A stretch of DNA of 50,023 nt from assembly GCA_903910795.1 (NCBI GenBank), contig CAIWAX010000115.1, positions 1 through 50,023 on the forward strand, given 5' to 3'. Position 1 is the first letter of the stretch; the number at the start of each line of letters is the position of its first letter. Of the stretch, positions 1 through 8,338 are shown one piece after another. The DNA is from an uncultured Anaerolineae bacterium. GTDB taxonomy: Bacteria > Chloroflexota > Anaerolineae > Anaerolineales > Villigracilaceae. The position numbers were made by a program, and so were the translations under genes. The notes beneath the pieces are model-generated. The model searched no databases, was not told where the DNA came from, and saw only the letters and a program-made list of their open reading frames with translations.

Positions 1-120
1 ACGTTTTCGCCCAGACATAATCACTTTCGCAAGAGGTCTAATAATTGGTAGAAGCGACCCTGAGATGTATCACGACTGGATGTGTATTTACAAAAATCGA
101 AATTTCAAAAAGGAATCTGC

Positions 121-1095
121 ATGACAACGCAATTACAATTTTCGAGACGGACACTCGGCAAAACAAATATCATGGTTACCCCGATTGGTTTGGGTATGAT
201 GGAGTTCTCAGGGGGTGGCAGCGGCATGATCGGATCCGCTTTTCCTGCCATCGACCAGGCAGAGAAAAATGCCACGGTAAAAGCAGCCCTGGATGGCGGC
301 ATCAACTGGTTTGATACCGCGGAACTGTATGGGGGCGGTACTTCAGAAGCCAGCCTGTCAAAAGCCTTGAAAGCTGCTGGAAAAACAGACCAGGATGTAA
401 TTGTGGCGACAAAATGGTGGCCATTGTTACGAACAGCCCGCAACATACCTATCACTATCCATGATCGCATCCGGTACCTGGATGGGTTCAGCATCAGCCT
501 GTACATGGTTCACCAGCCCTTCAGCTTTTCTACACCGGAAGCTGAGATGAACGCAATGGCTGATCTGGTTGAAGCAGGAAAAATTCGTTCAGTAGGTATC
601 AGCAATTTCAACGCAGAACAGATGCGCCGGGCTCATAAAGCCCTGCAAAAGCGCGGCCTGCCACTGGCGGTCAACCAGGTACGCTACAGCCTGGTGGATC
701 GCTCCATCGAAAAGAACGGCATCCTCGACACCGCCAGGGAGCTGGGCGTTACAATTATCGCTTACACCCCATTGGGCTCTGGCCTGCTGACCGGTAAATA
801 TCATAAAAACCCGGAACTGCTCAAACAGAAGCATTTTTTCTGGCGATCCAGAATGCAAGGCAACATAGAACGCAGCCGGAAATTGGTTGAAACAATGGAA
901 GCCATTGGCTCCAACTATGGCGCCACACCTGCCCAGGTGGCTTTGAATTGGCTGATCAGTTTTAATGGAGACAGCGTTGTAACTATCCCGGGCGCGACAA
1001 AAGTTAAGCAGGCAGATGAAAGCGCAGGCGCCATGCACTTCAAGCTGTCTGATGCAGAACTTTCCCAGTTGGACGAACTTTCAAAGGTCTTTTAA
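121..1095 (+). CDS. Aldo/keto reductase
   Basis: Cytosolic NAD(P)H-dependent oxidoreductase of the aldo/keto reductase family, 324 residues, with the expected (beta/alpha)8 length. The catalytic tetrad is visible: Asp65 and Tyr70 (in FDTAELYGG), Lys98 (in ATKWW) and His131 (in MVHQP). The SVGISNF strand motif typical of the family follows at about residue 160. I chose the ATG at 121, which has AAGGAATC just upstream; the in-frame ATG at 82 would add 13 unconserved residues. The substrate cannot be read from the sequence. The gene stands alone, convergent with the lactate permease, with a perfect hairpin between them. It could be any generic AKR of the AKR11/12-like type; the family call is secure. 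Confidence 0.92.
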   Translation: MTTQLQFSRRTLGKTNIMVTPIGLGMMEFSGGGSGMIGSAFPAIDQAEKNATVKAALDGGINWFDTAELYGGGTSEASLSKALKAAGKTDQDVIVATKWWPLLRTARNIPITIHDRIRYLDGFSISLYMVHQPFSFSTPEAEMNAMADLVEAGKIRSVGISNFNAEQMRRAHKALQKRGLPLAVNQVRYSLVDRSIEKNGILDTARELGVTIIAYTPLGSGLLTGKYHKNPELLKQKHFFWRSRMQGNIERSRKLVETMEAIGSNYGATPAQVALNWLISFNGDSVVTIPGATKVKQADESAGAMHFKLSDAELSQLDELSKVF

Positions 1096-1138
1096 TCACC
1101 CCGCTTTTTCGATACTGAACTTACATTTGCCCTGTGGG

Positions 1139-1225
1139 TGGGTACCTTCCATATTGAACACCCAAACCGGCTCCGCTAGGAACGGAGCCGGTTTGGGTTA
1201 TTCTGAACACATGGGTACTTTCCAT
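1139..1225. repeat. Two copies of a short repeat flanking a hairpin
   Basis: TGGGTACCTTCCAT (1139-1152) and TGGGTACTTTCCAT (1212-1225) are direct repeats on either side of the hairpin at 1161-1197. Further copies lie at 2907-2920 and 4751-4764. I do not recognise the family. Confidence 0.6.
1161..1197. terminator. Perfect 15-bp hairpin between convergent genes
   Basis: Arms 1161-1175 and 1183-1197 pair perfectly around a 7-base loop. It lies between the stop of the aldo/keto reductase (1095) and the stop of the lactate permease (1251, minus strand), so it probably serves both as a terminator. Neither side has a strong T tract. Confidence 0.6.
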
Positions 1226-1250
1226 TTTTTTTTCTGCCAATTCTTAACAG

Positions 1251-2861
1251 TTACCTGATCATTACCAGTGTCACAACCCCCATCACCAGACCAATCAGCA
1301 GCCCATAAGGGATGGTTATTCTTAATACATCGCCATCCTGGCCCTGAATACCAACAGTGCTGCAGCCCACAATGATTTTGGCTGGCGCAATCATACTTCC
1401 AAGTGATCCACCGGTGGTTTGAGCGGCAATGATGATCGCAGGTGTAATATTTAGCAAGATAGCGATACTTTCCTGCAACGGCCCAAAAAGTACGTTGGAA
1501 TTGTTATTACTCCCGGTGGCAAATGCCCCCAGCATGCCAATATATGTTGATACGAGCGGAAATGTGGATTTAAAAATGCTGCTAAATAACTCGGCCAGTT
1601 GAAAGGTCATACCCGCGTGATCCATCAAGGCTGAAAGGCCAACCATGCTCAATATTCCAAGCATGGCAGGCCAGGATGACTTCCAGGTAATGGAAATTAT
1701 TTTTAAAAAATTGACTCGCTCGTACAGATGGGAACGCTGATTATACAAATAACTGATAACCGTCACCAATAATATGGATGTTCCTGGGTGAAGCAGTGGG
1801 CGATAGGTTTGTTTTAGCACCGCCGCAGTTACAAAACCACCCAGGGTTTTGACTTCCGGGAAGGCAACGCTCCAAATCATATTCCCTAATTGCTGGTTGA
1901 GCGGTTTGATAACCGTGATTAATATCATTAATAGTGTCAGCCCACCGTAACTCAACAACGCTGATTTGAGCGGCATGGTCAGGGAAGGCCATGCTGGTTT
2001 GTTTTGAACATCTTTTGTATAGAACCAGCTCAGGGCGATGCCCCCCAGTACACCGGATAAACCAGCGATGAGCCCAGCCAGAGCCGGAATTTGATTTACC
2101 GCAAAAATATACTGGACGAATGCCATAACCAGTGAAAGTATCACCACTGCGGGCCAACGATCCAGGCGTTTATATAAATGAGCCACAACCATACCGCATA
2201 ACAGGCAGGCAATTCCAAGTAAAACTGCGGCATAAAACGCCAGATCATGTGGGTTGGCTTTAACCACAGAAATAAGGGTTTGAAAAATTACTCCCATATC
2301 ACCAAAAGTCACCGACCAGGCATGGCCGATGGCAACTGAAGCGACAGCCAAAACAGGCGGGACGCCCAGACCGACCAATATGGGCGAAATGATCGCGACC
2401 GGTACGCCAAAACCCGCCAGACCCTCAAGCATGGAACTGAAGGCCCAGGCGACAATAATCAAAAGGATACCTCGATCGGTGATCAAACCTTCCAACGCCA
2501 GGACAATCGATTGAATACCGTTAGCCTGATTGACGGTGTTGTATAACAACAATGCTGGACAGAAAACAGCCAGAACATACAGGCTCAGCAAAAAACCCTT
2601 GCCCTGAGAAACCCAGAACACTTCTGATGTCAGGCCAAAAGCCTGATAAGCCACCAATATGCCAGCCAGCAATCCAATTGGGCCGGCGTACTGTCCTCCG
2701 ATACGAAACACTATCATACAGGTTAAAACAATCAGGATAGGTGCCGCTGCCAATAAATATTGAAGTACAACCAGGTGGTTGTGGGTATAGCTATTCATCA
2801 AGAGAATGATAGCCAGTGGAAGGCTAATAAAAAAGAGCATTCGCCTTACGATTAAAGCCAT
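1251..2861 (-). CDS. lctP: L-lactate permease family transporter
   Basis: Integral membrane protein of the lactate permease (LctP/LldP) family, 536 residues with about a dozen hydrophobic segments, the usual family length. It is expected to import L-lactate, or a similar hydroxy acid such as glycolate, with protons. Family-like stretches include the Gly/Ala-rich segment EGLAGFGVPVAIISPIL at about residues 144-160 and GAFATGSNNNSNVLFG near residue 440, which carries the conserved polar TGSNNNSN motif. The ATG at 2861 has GGAGGAA upstream. No lactate dehydrogenase gene lies next to it, so substrate choice is inferred from the family only. It is transcribed alone. Confidence 0.88.
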   Translation of the reverse strand: MALIVRRMLFFISLPLAIILLMNSYTHNHLVVLQYLLAAAPILIVLTCMIVFRIGGQYAGPIGLLAGILVAYQAFGLTSEVFWVSQGKGFLLSLYVLAVFCPALLLYNTVNQANGIQSIVLALEGLITDRGILLIIVAWAFSSMLEGLAGFGVPVAIISPILVGLGVPPVLAVASVAIGHAWSVTFGDMGVIFQTLISVVKANPHDLAFYAAVLLGIACLLCGMVVAHLYKRLDRWPAVVILSLVMAFVQYIFAVNQIPALAGLIAGLSGVLGGIALSWFYTKDVQNKPAWPSLTMPLKSALLSYGGLTLLMILITVIKPLNQQLGNMIWSVAFPEVKTLGGFVTAAVLKQTYRPLLHPGTSILLVTVISYLYNQRSHLYERVNFLKIISITWKSSWPAMLGILSMVGLSALMDHAGMTFQLAELFSSIFKSTFPLVSTYIGMLGAFATGSNNNSNVLFGPLQESIAILLNITPAIIIAAQTTGGSLGSMIAPAKIIVGCSTVGIQGQDGDVLRITIPYGLLIGLVMGVVTLVMIR

Positions 2862-2899
2862 AAAAATTCCTCCAAAAGAAAAGCGCCAACTGATATACT

Positions 2900-2920
2900 G
2901 AATTTATGGGTACTTTCGAT
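2900..2920 (+). repeat. Copy of the GGGTACTTTC repeat
   Basis: The 18 bases GAATTTATGGGTACTTTC (2900-2917) recur exactly at 4744-4761. The copy sits just upstream of the lactate permease start and before the inverted-repeat element at 2967. Confidence 0.6.
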
Positions 2921-2966
2921 CAGGAATTTTACCTTACCCGCTCAATCCAAAATCGAATTAGTCTTT

Positions 2967-3067
2967 GCAACTGCTCACCCAGTTGTGGCATCGGCGAAAA
3001 TACCCCGCAAGTGGTGTTTCGCGAGGATAGGTCATCACCTAAAGTGAAGCAACCCGTGAGCAGTTAC
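2967..3067. repeat. Dispersed inverted-repeat element, copy 1
   Basis: Bases 3024-3067 match 8292-8335 at 42 of 44 positions. The left end (2967-2978, GCAACTGCTCAC) is a short inverted copy of the right end, so this is a roughly 100-bp element with weak terminal inverted repeats. It fills the gap in front of the diguanylate cyclase at 3143. No open frame inside looks real. Confidence 0.6.
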
Positions 3068-3142
3068 TGGTCTTTTTATATTCTTAGCCCTCAGGAAAAC
3101 CTTAATTCGCCATTGGTTGCTATAATGAAAGAGAGGTGAGCC

Positions 3143-4573
3143 ATGCCTGATTTCAATTTTGAGGAGCATTACCAAATTTTGTTTGATTGCGCGCCAATCT
3201 CATTGTGGGAAGAAGATTATAGCGGGATCAAACATCTGTTTGATACTCTGCGCATGCAAGGCATTAAGTCCATGGAAGGCTACCTGGGAGAAAATCCTGG
3301 CTTTATTGATGATTGCATGAACCAGATCAAAGTCATTGATGTTAACCAGCAAACATTAAAAATGTTTGAAGCAGTTTCAAAACATGCTATTTTGGATAAT
3401 CTTCCCAGGATATTCCGCGATGGAATGCGCCATCACCTTGAGAGTGAAATCTATGCTTTGTGGAAAGGCGATTTGGAGTGGGCCGGTGAAGGCATCAACT
3501 ACACCTTGTCTGGGAAAGCCATCGACATCCTGCTGCATTGGCGCATTTTGCCAGGCGCCGAACAAAGTTGGGAGCATGTGCTGGTTACCATAGAAAATAT
3601 AAGTGAACGGAAAGCGACTGAAAGGCGTTTATCAGACCTGTTTGAAGCCTCACCCATTTCGTTATGGGAAGAAGATTACAGCGCGATCAAGGCCTATTTT
3701 GATGGACTGCGAGCCGAAGGAGTAACAGATCTATGGGATTATCTAGACAGCCACCCACTAGCAGTTACTCACTGCATGAGCCTGATTAAAGTCTTAAATA
3801 TTAACAAAAAAACCATAAGTCTTTTCGGGGCGAAATCGAAAGAACATCTGATTTCAAACCTTGATAAGGTTTTCCGCGATGACATGGGCACCCATTTCTC
3901 AAAAGAATTAGTCGATCTGTGGAATGGAAAACTGGCTTACGAGCGTGAAGGTCTAAATTATTCCCTGAATGGCGACGCAATCAATATTCACCTCGATTTT
4001 CGCATTATGCCCGGCTTTGAAGACAGTTTTGGATGGGCACTGGTGGCAATCCAGGACATTTCAGCCCGCAAAAAAGCTGAAGAATACTTACGTTACCTCG
4101 GCACCCATGACGTTATGACCGGTTTGTTCAATCGCGCTTACTTTGAGGAAACACTGCTGCATCTCGAGAAGAAGCGCATTGAACCAATTAGCATCATCCT
4201 TCTCGATTTGGATAGGTTAAAAAGCACCAACGATACACTGGGGCACCTGGCGGGCGACGCCTTGATTCGCCGCGCAGCGGAGGTTCTCAAAGCCTTTGTT
4301 GGCAAGAATCAAACAGCAGCGCGTATTGGAGGTGACGAATTCGTTATCATTCTGCCCGGTACGGATGGGCAGGGCACGGCTGACAAATTAATTCACTTCC
4401 AAGAACTGGTTGACTTCAATAACAAATTTTATCGTGAGCCTGAATTAAGTATTTCATTTGGCGCAGCCACCAGCCTGCCAGGAATTTCGCTTGAGAAAGT
4501 TATCAGCATGGCAGATCAGGCCATGTATAAAAATAAAATACAACATCATCAACGGCGCGTTACCGACAAATAA
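3143..4573 (+). CDS. Diguanylate cyclase with duplicated PAS-like sensor
   Basis: Makes the second messenger c-di-GMP from two GTP. Residues 14-157 and 166-309 are two copies of the same PAS-like sensor segment, each opening with the motif PISLWEEDYS and ending in ISERK or ISARK, so they arose by internal duplication. The GGDEF domain follows at about 318-476 with an intact GGDEF at 396-400 and the DLDRLKSTNDTLGH metal/nucleotide region. The RxxD inhibitory site expected five residues before GGDEF is absent (KNQT instead), so product inhibition may be lost. There is no signal peptide or membrane segment, so it is cytosolic. The start at 3143 has GAGAGGTGAG upstream. 476 residues, complete. 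Confidence 0.92.
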   Translation: MPDFNFEEHYQILFDCAPISLWEEDYSGIKHLFDTLRMQGIKSMEGYLGENPGFIDDCMNQIKVIDVNQQTLKMFEAVSKHAILDNLPRIFRDGMRHHLESEIYALWKGDLEWAGEGINYTLSGKAIDILLHWRILPGAEQSWEHVLVTIENISERKATERRLSDLFEASPISLWEEDYSAIKAYFDGLRAEGVTDLWDYLDSHPLAVTHCMSLIKVLNINKKTISLFGAKSKEHLISNLDKVFRDDMGTHFSKELVDLWNGKLAYEREGLNYSLNGDAINIHLDFRIMPGFEDSFGWALVAIQDISARKKAEEYLRYLGTHDVMTGLFNRAYFEETLLHLEKKRIEPISIILLDLDRLKSTNDTLGHLAGDALIRRAAEVLKAFVGKNQTAARIGGDEFVIILPGTDGQGTADKLIHFQELVDFNNKFYREPELSISFGAATSLPGISLEKVISMADQAMYKNKIQHHQRRVTDK

Positions 4574-4603
4574 TTCGGGGAAAATATGTCGAATTTATTT
4601 GTA

Positions 4604-4623
4604 TTTGTGAAATAATTCACAAA
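4604..4623. promoter_or_regulatory. CRP/FNR-type palindromic operator
   Basis: TTTGTGAAATAATTCACAAA is a perfect palindrome that contains TGTGA-N6-TCACA, the core recognised by CRP-family regulators. It ends three bases before the -35 hexamer at 4627, which places its centre near -48, a position suited to activation. No CRP-family gene is in the window. Confidence 0.6.
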
Positions 4624-4626
4624 CCC

Positions 4627-4655
4627 TTGACTGTTACACAAGAAAAATGTATAAT
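4627..4655 (+). promoter_or_regulatory. Near-consensus sigma-70 promoter
   Basis: TTGACT (4627-4632), a 17-base spacer and TATAAT (4650-4655). Transcription should begin near 4662, about 350 bases before the next gene at 5015. Confidence 0.8.
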
Positions 4656-4661
4656 ATAAGT

Positions 4662-5014
4662 GAAACTGATTAGTAAAAGCAAAGCGTTTTTACTGATTGG
4701 TATGCGATCCGGCAGATCAGGAGTATTCAACCTGATGGATACGGAATTTATGGGTACTTTCCATTGGGCAGGGGTGTGGACAGCCAATACGGATTGATCG
4801 TCTGCAGATGGTTTACCTGGTGGACAGGGTAAACCATTAAATAATTCACTACAGCGACCACAAAATAGCAGGCCTGGGTCCAGAAGAATGGCCGTTTATA
4901 TACACGAAGCGCAGCAGGCAATCCCGCGGCGGGTTTATTTATGTTGCCGGAAATTGCAAAAAGCTGCCTGATTATTTTCTAAATCCTGGATTCGTTTAAA
5001 AGGAGTATAAGAAT
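4662..5014 (+). ncRNA. Long structured leader or small RNA, class unknown
   Basis: A gene-free 350-base stretch downstream of a strong promoter. Visible structures are a nested hairpin at 4707-4740 (ATCC and ATCAGG pairing with CCTGAT and GGAT) and a perfect 10-bp hairpin with arms 4808-4817 and 4828-4837. A copy of the GGGTACTTTCCAT repeat lies between them (4751-4764). I could not place it in a known riboswitch class. It may be a 5' leader of the small membrane protein at 5015 or an independent RNA. Confidence 0.4.
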
Positions 5015-5206
5015 ATGATTAACAACAGACACATCACCAGCAGCAAAGTACTTGAAAGTATCACTGGAGTTATTCTATTTGCCATCGCCGCCGCAATGCT
5101 TGTGGGGCCATTGGGAGTAAGAGCTGATAGCGGCGAAGCCTATATCATGATTGCCTTCCTGCTTATCCTGGGAAGCTGGTCGTTATTTGAAAGTTTATTC
5201 AAATAA
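5015..5206 (+). CDS. Small membrane protein, 63 residues
   Basis: Function not recognised. The ATG at 5015 has a strong ribosome site (AAAAGGAG) eight bases upstream, which supports translation. The protein has two hydrophobic segments, about residues 17-35 and 44-60, separated by a short polar loop (ADSGEAY), so it is probably a two-helix membrane protein with both ends on the same side. It follows the long leader and CRP-like promoter at 4604-5014. The neighbours on both sides are diguanylate cyclases, but nothing in the sequence ties it to c-di-GMP. Confidence 0.6.
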   Translation: MINNRHITSSKVLESITGVILFAIAAAMLVGPLGVRADSGEAYIMIAFLLILGSWSLFESLFK

Positions 5207-5407
5207 TTGAGTGTTGTACCTGCATGGATCAAAAACCGACGTGCCAAATGAGCAAACAATGCACCCGGCAAATTATGTTGCGCCACAAGCGAATTCAGAT
5301 ATATCAGTAGTCCAAAAGGCTTCGTTAAAATTATTATACCCAACCAGGCTCAAAAGATAAAAGTTATGCCTCTTATCCATTTTGCTACCAACACAGACAG
5401 CTCGTAA

Positions 5408-7984
5408 TTATTGATCAGATCGCCAAACCAGGGTGCGGTTCCTACCCGCCGATTTGGCGGCATACAAAGCATCATCCGCACTCTTCACCAGCATATCCAA
5501 ATTTAGATGCTCAGCCTTCAGAGTAGCCACCCCCAGGCTGATGGTAATCCAGACTTGTTGACCTCCGGGCAATTCAATTGGCACCTCAGCCACTACCTTT
5601 CTGACGCGTTCAGCCACCTGACACGCCTCAGATTGTTTTGTTTTTACCATTAACAAAACAAATTCTTCACCGCCAAAGCGCGCCGCAATGTCCACCACTC
5701 TGAGACAGCTTCGCACCCGCCGCGCAAGTTCACGAAGCACATCGTCGCCTACCAGATGACCAAAAGTATCATTCACCCGCTTAAAATAATCAACATCAAT
5801 CATCACAATCGAAAGATCGCTGTTATAACGTAGGGAACGCTCGAATTCCAGGTTCGCCAATTCAAAAAAATAACGACTTGTATGGAGCCCAGTCAAACCA
5901 TCTGTAATCGATAAAATATGATCCTGCTCGTAAAGCCGCGCGTTCTCGATCGCCACTGCTACCTGACTGGCAAAAGCCTGTAAACGGCTGGCAAGTTCCA
6001 TGGAGAAGAATTTAGTTGTGGAACTATTTAAATTCAAGAATCCAATTACTTGCTCACGCTTGCAGATTGGCACACCCGCATAAGAACGTATCCAGGCTGA
6101 ATTGGTATACTTAATCCACTTTGGGGAATGCAAGACATCCGGGATAATGCACGGCTGGCGAGTATTCAGCATTAAATTCAGCAAAGGAAAATCTGCAATA
6201 TTAAAATCAGCATTTTCAATATAAGTTTTCATGCCACGTTCAGCATAACCCCGGTGGCGCACCACTTTGAGCTTTTGACCTTCAAGCAACATAATGGTAA
6301 TCGAATCGTAAGCAATCACTTGCCCGGCATTCTCCAGGATCAAGTCGAGCACATCATTCAGTTTTAGCGTGCTGCTGAGTGCCTCGGCGGTTTTCCATAA
6401 GGCTTCCGCCATGCGGCGGTTTTCCCTTTCGGCCGCCTCAGCCTGCTTCCGGGCGGTGATATCCACAAGCGAACTCATCATGCAGAGTGGTTTGCCAGTG
6501 TCATCTCTGACCAGATGTGCCGAAATAGAAACATCGATCAATTTGCCATCGCTTCTTCTTACAGATAATTCACCTTGCCAACTGCCTTTTTCAAGCAAGC
6601 TATGAAGCCCTTGCCCATTCGACATATTTTCCTGCAAGAAACTCGTGAGTGGTTTCCCGATGACGTCCTCGGCATGCTGAAAACCGCCAAGATGTAGAAA
6701 TGCCTGGTTTACATACGTTAATCTACCATCCAACTCGGCCATCATAATGGCGTTGATCGAAGACTCAATCGCGCTGTCCTTTATGCGCAATGCCTGTTCA
6801 AGCTGTTTGCGTTCTGTGATTTCCTTGTTGATAGCCACGAAATTACATATCTGCCCTGTTTCGTCAAAAACTGGCGCAATGCTAACTTCTTCCCAAAACA
6901 ATGTCCCATCTTTTCGTTTATTGAGCAGTTCGCCTCGCCAGATTTGGCCAGATTTTATGGTTTTCCATAATTTACGGTAAAACTCCCGTCTGTGTTCTCC
7001 GGATTTTAAAAGCCTGGGGGTCTGACCAACAGCTTCGGCTAAGGTATAGCCTGTTCTTTGCTCAAACTGAGGGTTTACATACTCAATAGAACCATCTATA
7101 TCTGTAATAATGACGCTATCGCCGCTATGCACAACTGCCTGCGAAAGTTTACGGAGTTCAGCTTTCCCCCATTTGCTATCGGTAATATCACGACTAATCA
7201 ACAAAAAACCACAGGGCTTTTGAAATGTATCTACCAATAACGCCAGGTTTGTTTCAACCGGAAAAGTTGAGCCATCCCGCCGCAAAAATGTAAACTCCAC
7301 TCGACGGGGTGAAACTTCCAACAAACTTTTTAAAAGCCGGCTCTTATTCTGCAGCCAGGATGGCTCTGCAGCAAATTCGAATATCGTCAAACCACTGGTT
7401 TTCAATTCTTCAAGGCTGTGAAAGCCCTGCATTTCCAAAGCCTGCCGGTTGGCTGTTTGGAAATGACCATCCAGATCGGTTGTTAAAATCGCATCCGGTG
7501 ATGTTTCGCTAAGATTATCAAAACGCTGCTCACTGGCACGAAATAACAACTCATATTTCCTGATTTCAGAAATATCTTCGAAGGTTGTCCAAACCACACC
7601 TGTCCGATTAATTTCATCCACACACTCCAGTTTGGAATGGGTGCGTAACCAAACTGGGACATCTTTATCTGGCTGGCAAATTCCCATGATGACATTTTCT
7701 ACTGCCTGCCCGGTTCGGAGCGTTATATTTCCGGAAAAATCTTCAGCAGAAAATTCAGAACCGTCTTCATGGATAACTTTGAGGGGCAAATCTCGAAACA
7801 AGCAGCCCTGCAATTGCGATAAACTGAAACCAAGGATGCGCTCGGCAGCCGGGTTCACAGAGAGAATCCGGCCAGCAGTATCCTGACAAATAACTCCTTC
7901 AGATAGGATACCTAAAAGCGTACCACCCGGGCCCTTTTCAGCCAGGTTTTCCGTACTTGCAACGGCACTTTTAAGTTTTGGCAT
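5408..7984 (-). CDS. PAS/GAF diguanylate cyclase, 858 residues
   Basis: Cytosolic multi-sensor c-di-GMP synthase. About four PAS domains with PAC tails fill residues 20-530 (repeated patterns such as ISEIRKYE, ITDSKWGK, ITERKQLE and ITARKQAE mark the ends of each). A GAF domain follows at about 540-690, then a GGDEF domain with GGEEF at 771-775. An RVVD inhibitory site (762-765) lies five residues before it, so product feedback is likely, unlike in the cyclase at 3143. I chose the ATG at 7984, which has AAAAGG upstream; a TTG seven codons earlier is possible but less convincing. No transmembrane segment is visible. It is transcribed singly, toward the other cyclase. Ligands of the PAS and GAF domains are unknown. 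Confidence 0.92.
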   Translation of the reverse strand: MPKLKSAVASTENLAEKGPGGTLLGILSEGVICQDTAGRILSVNPAAERILGFSLSQLQGCLFRDLPLKVIHEDGSEFSAEDFSGNITLRTGQAVENVIMGICQPDKDVPVWLRTHSKLECVDEINRTGVVWTTFEDISEIRKYELLFRASEQRFDNLSETSPDAILTTDLDGHFQTANRQALEMQGFHSLEELKTSGLTIFEFAAEPSWLQNKSRLLKSLLEVSPRRVEFTFLRRDGSTFPVETNLALLVDTFQKPCGFLLISRDITDSKWGKAELRKLSQAVVHSGDSVIITDIDGSIEYVNPQFEQRTGYTLAEAVGQTPRLLKSGEHRREFYRKLWKTIKSGQIWRGELLNKRKDGTLFWEEVSIAPVFDETGQICNFVAINKEITERKQLEQALRIKDSAIESSINAIMMAELDGRLTYVNQAFLHLGGFQHAEDVIGKPLTSFLQENMSNGQGLHSLLEKGSWQGELSVRRSDGKLIDVSISAHLVRDDTGKPLCMMSSLVDITARKQAEAAERENRRMAEALWKTAEALSSTLKLNDVLDLILENAGQVIAYDSITIMLLEGQKLKVVRHRGYAERGMKTYIENADFNIADFPLLNLMLNTRQPCIIPDVLHSPKWIKYTNSAWIRSYAGVPICKREQVIGFLNLNSSTTKFFSMELASRLQAFASQVAVAIENARLYEQDHILSITDGLTGLHTSRYFFELANLEFERSLRYNSDLSIVMIDVDYFKRVNDTFGHLVGDDVLRELARRVRSCLRVVDIAARFGGEEFVLLMVKTKQSEACQVAERVRKVVAEVPIELPGGQQVWITISLGVATLKAEHLNLDMLVKSADDALYAAKSAGRNRTLVWRSDQ

Positions 7985-8115
7985 AGGTACCTTTTCCCGG
8001 ATCAAAAAAACGCATCTGGTTTCGTTAAAAATTCACCCATGACAATTATACTTCCTGCCTTAAAAACAAAATCACCCAATCTGGATGATTTACAGACACA
8101 CCAAAAAATAGGCGC

Positions 8116-8335
8116 CTACTCACGGGTTGCTCGTTTTTGGGTAACCTATTCCCCCGGCCCCAGGCGCTTCCGACGGACGTCCCCGGTAGATGCATCCGGG
8201 GTGAAACAAGGCACGATATTGCGTTCCGGTGCGATTTGCCAGGCAAATCGTGTGATCTTACCGGGTTCTTTCACCTCGCACGTTTTTAGCAAGGATAGGT
8301 CATCGCCTAAAATGAAGCAACCCGTGAGCAGTTAC
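8116..8335. repeat. Dispersed inverted-repeat element, copy 2
   Basis: The right arm (8292-8335) matches 3024-3067 at 42 of 44 positions. The left arm (8116-8152) is an imperfect inverted copy: CTACTCACGGGTTGCT here against CTGCTCACGGGTTGCT from the right arm read in reverse. The element is therefore about 220 bp with ends of about 37-44 bp. It fills the gap between the histidine kinase stop (8339) and the cyclase start (7984). The 102-codon open frame that crosses it has no ribosome site or recognisable product. Confidence 0.6.
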
Positions 8336-8338
8336 AGT

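Noticed and set aside
45-314. 89-codon open frame overlapping the aldo/keto reductase start
   Set aside because: It is out of frame with a gene whose catalytic residues are all intact, and its product looks like a frame shadow.
4808-4900. Possible c-di-GMP-I riboswitch in the leader before 5015
   Set aside because: ACAGGGTAAACC resembles the conserved ACAGGGCAAACC of that class and the neighbours are diguanylate cyclases, but the second conserved segment (GACGCAAAGCC) and the tetraloop/receptor are not present in proper order, and the AAACC part is tied up in a perfect hairpin with 4808-4817.
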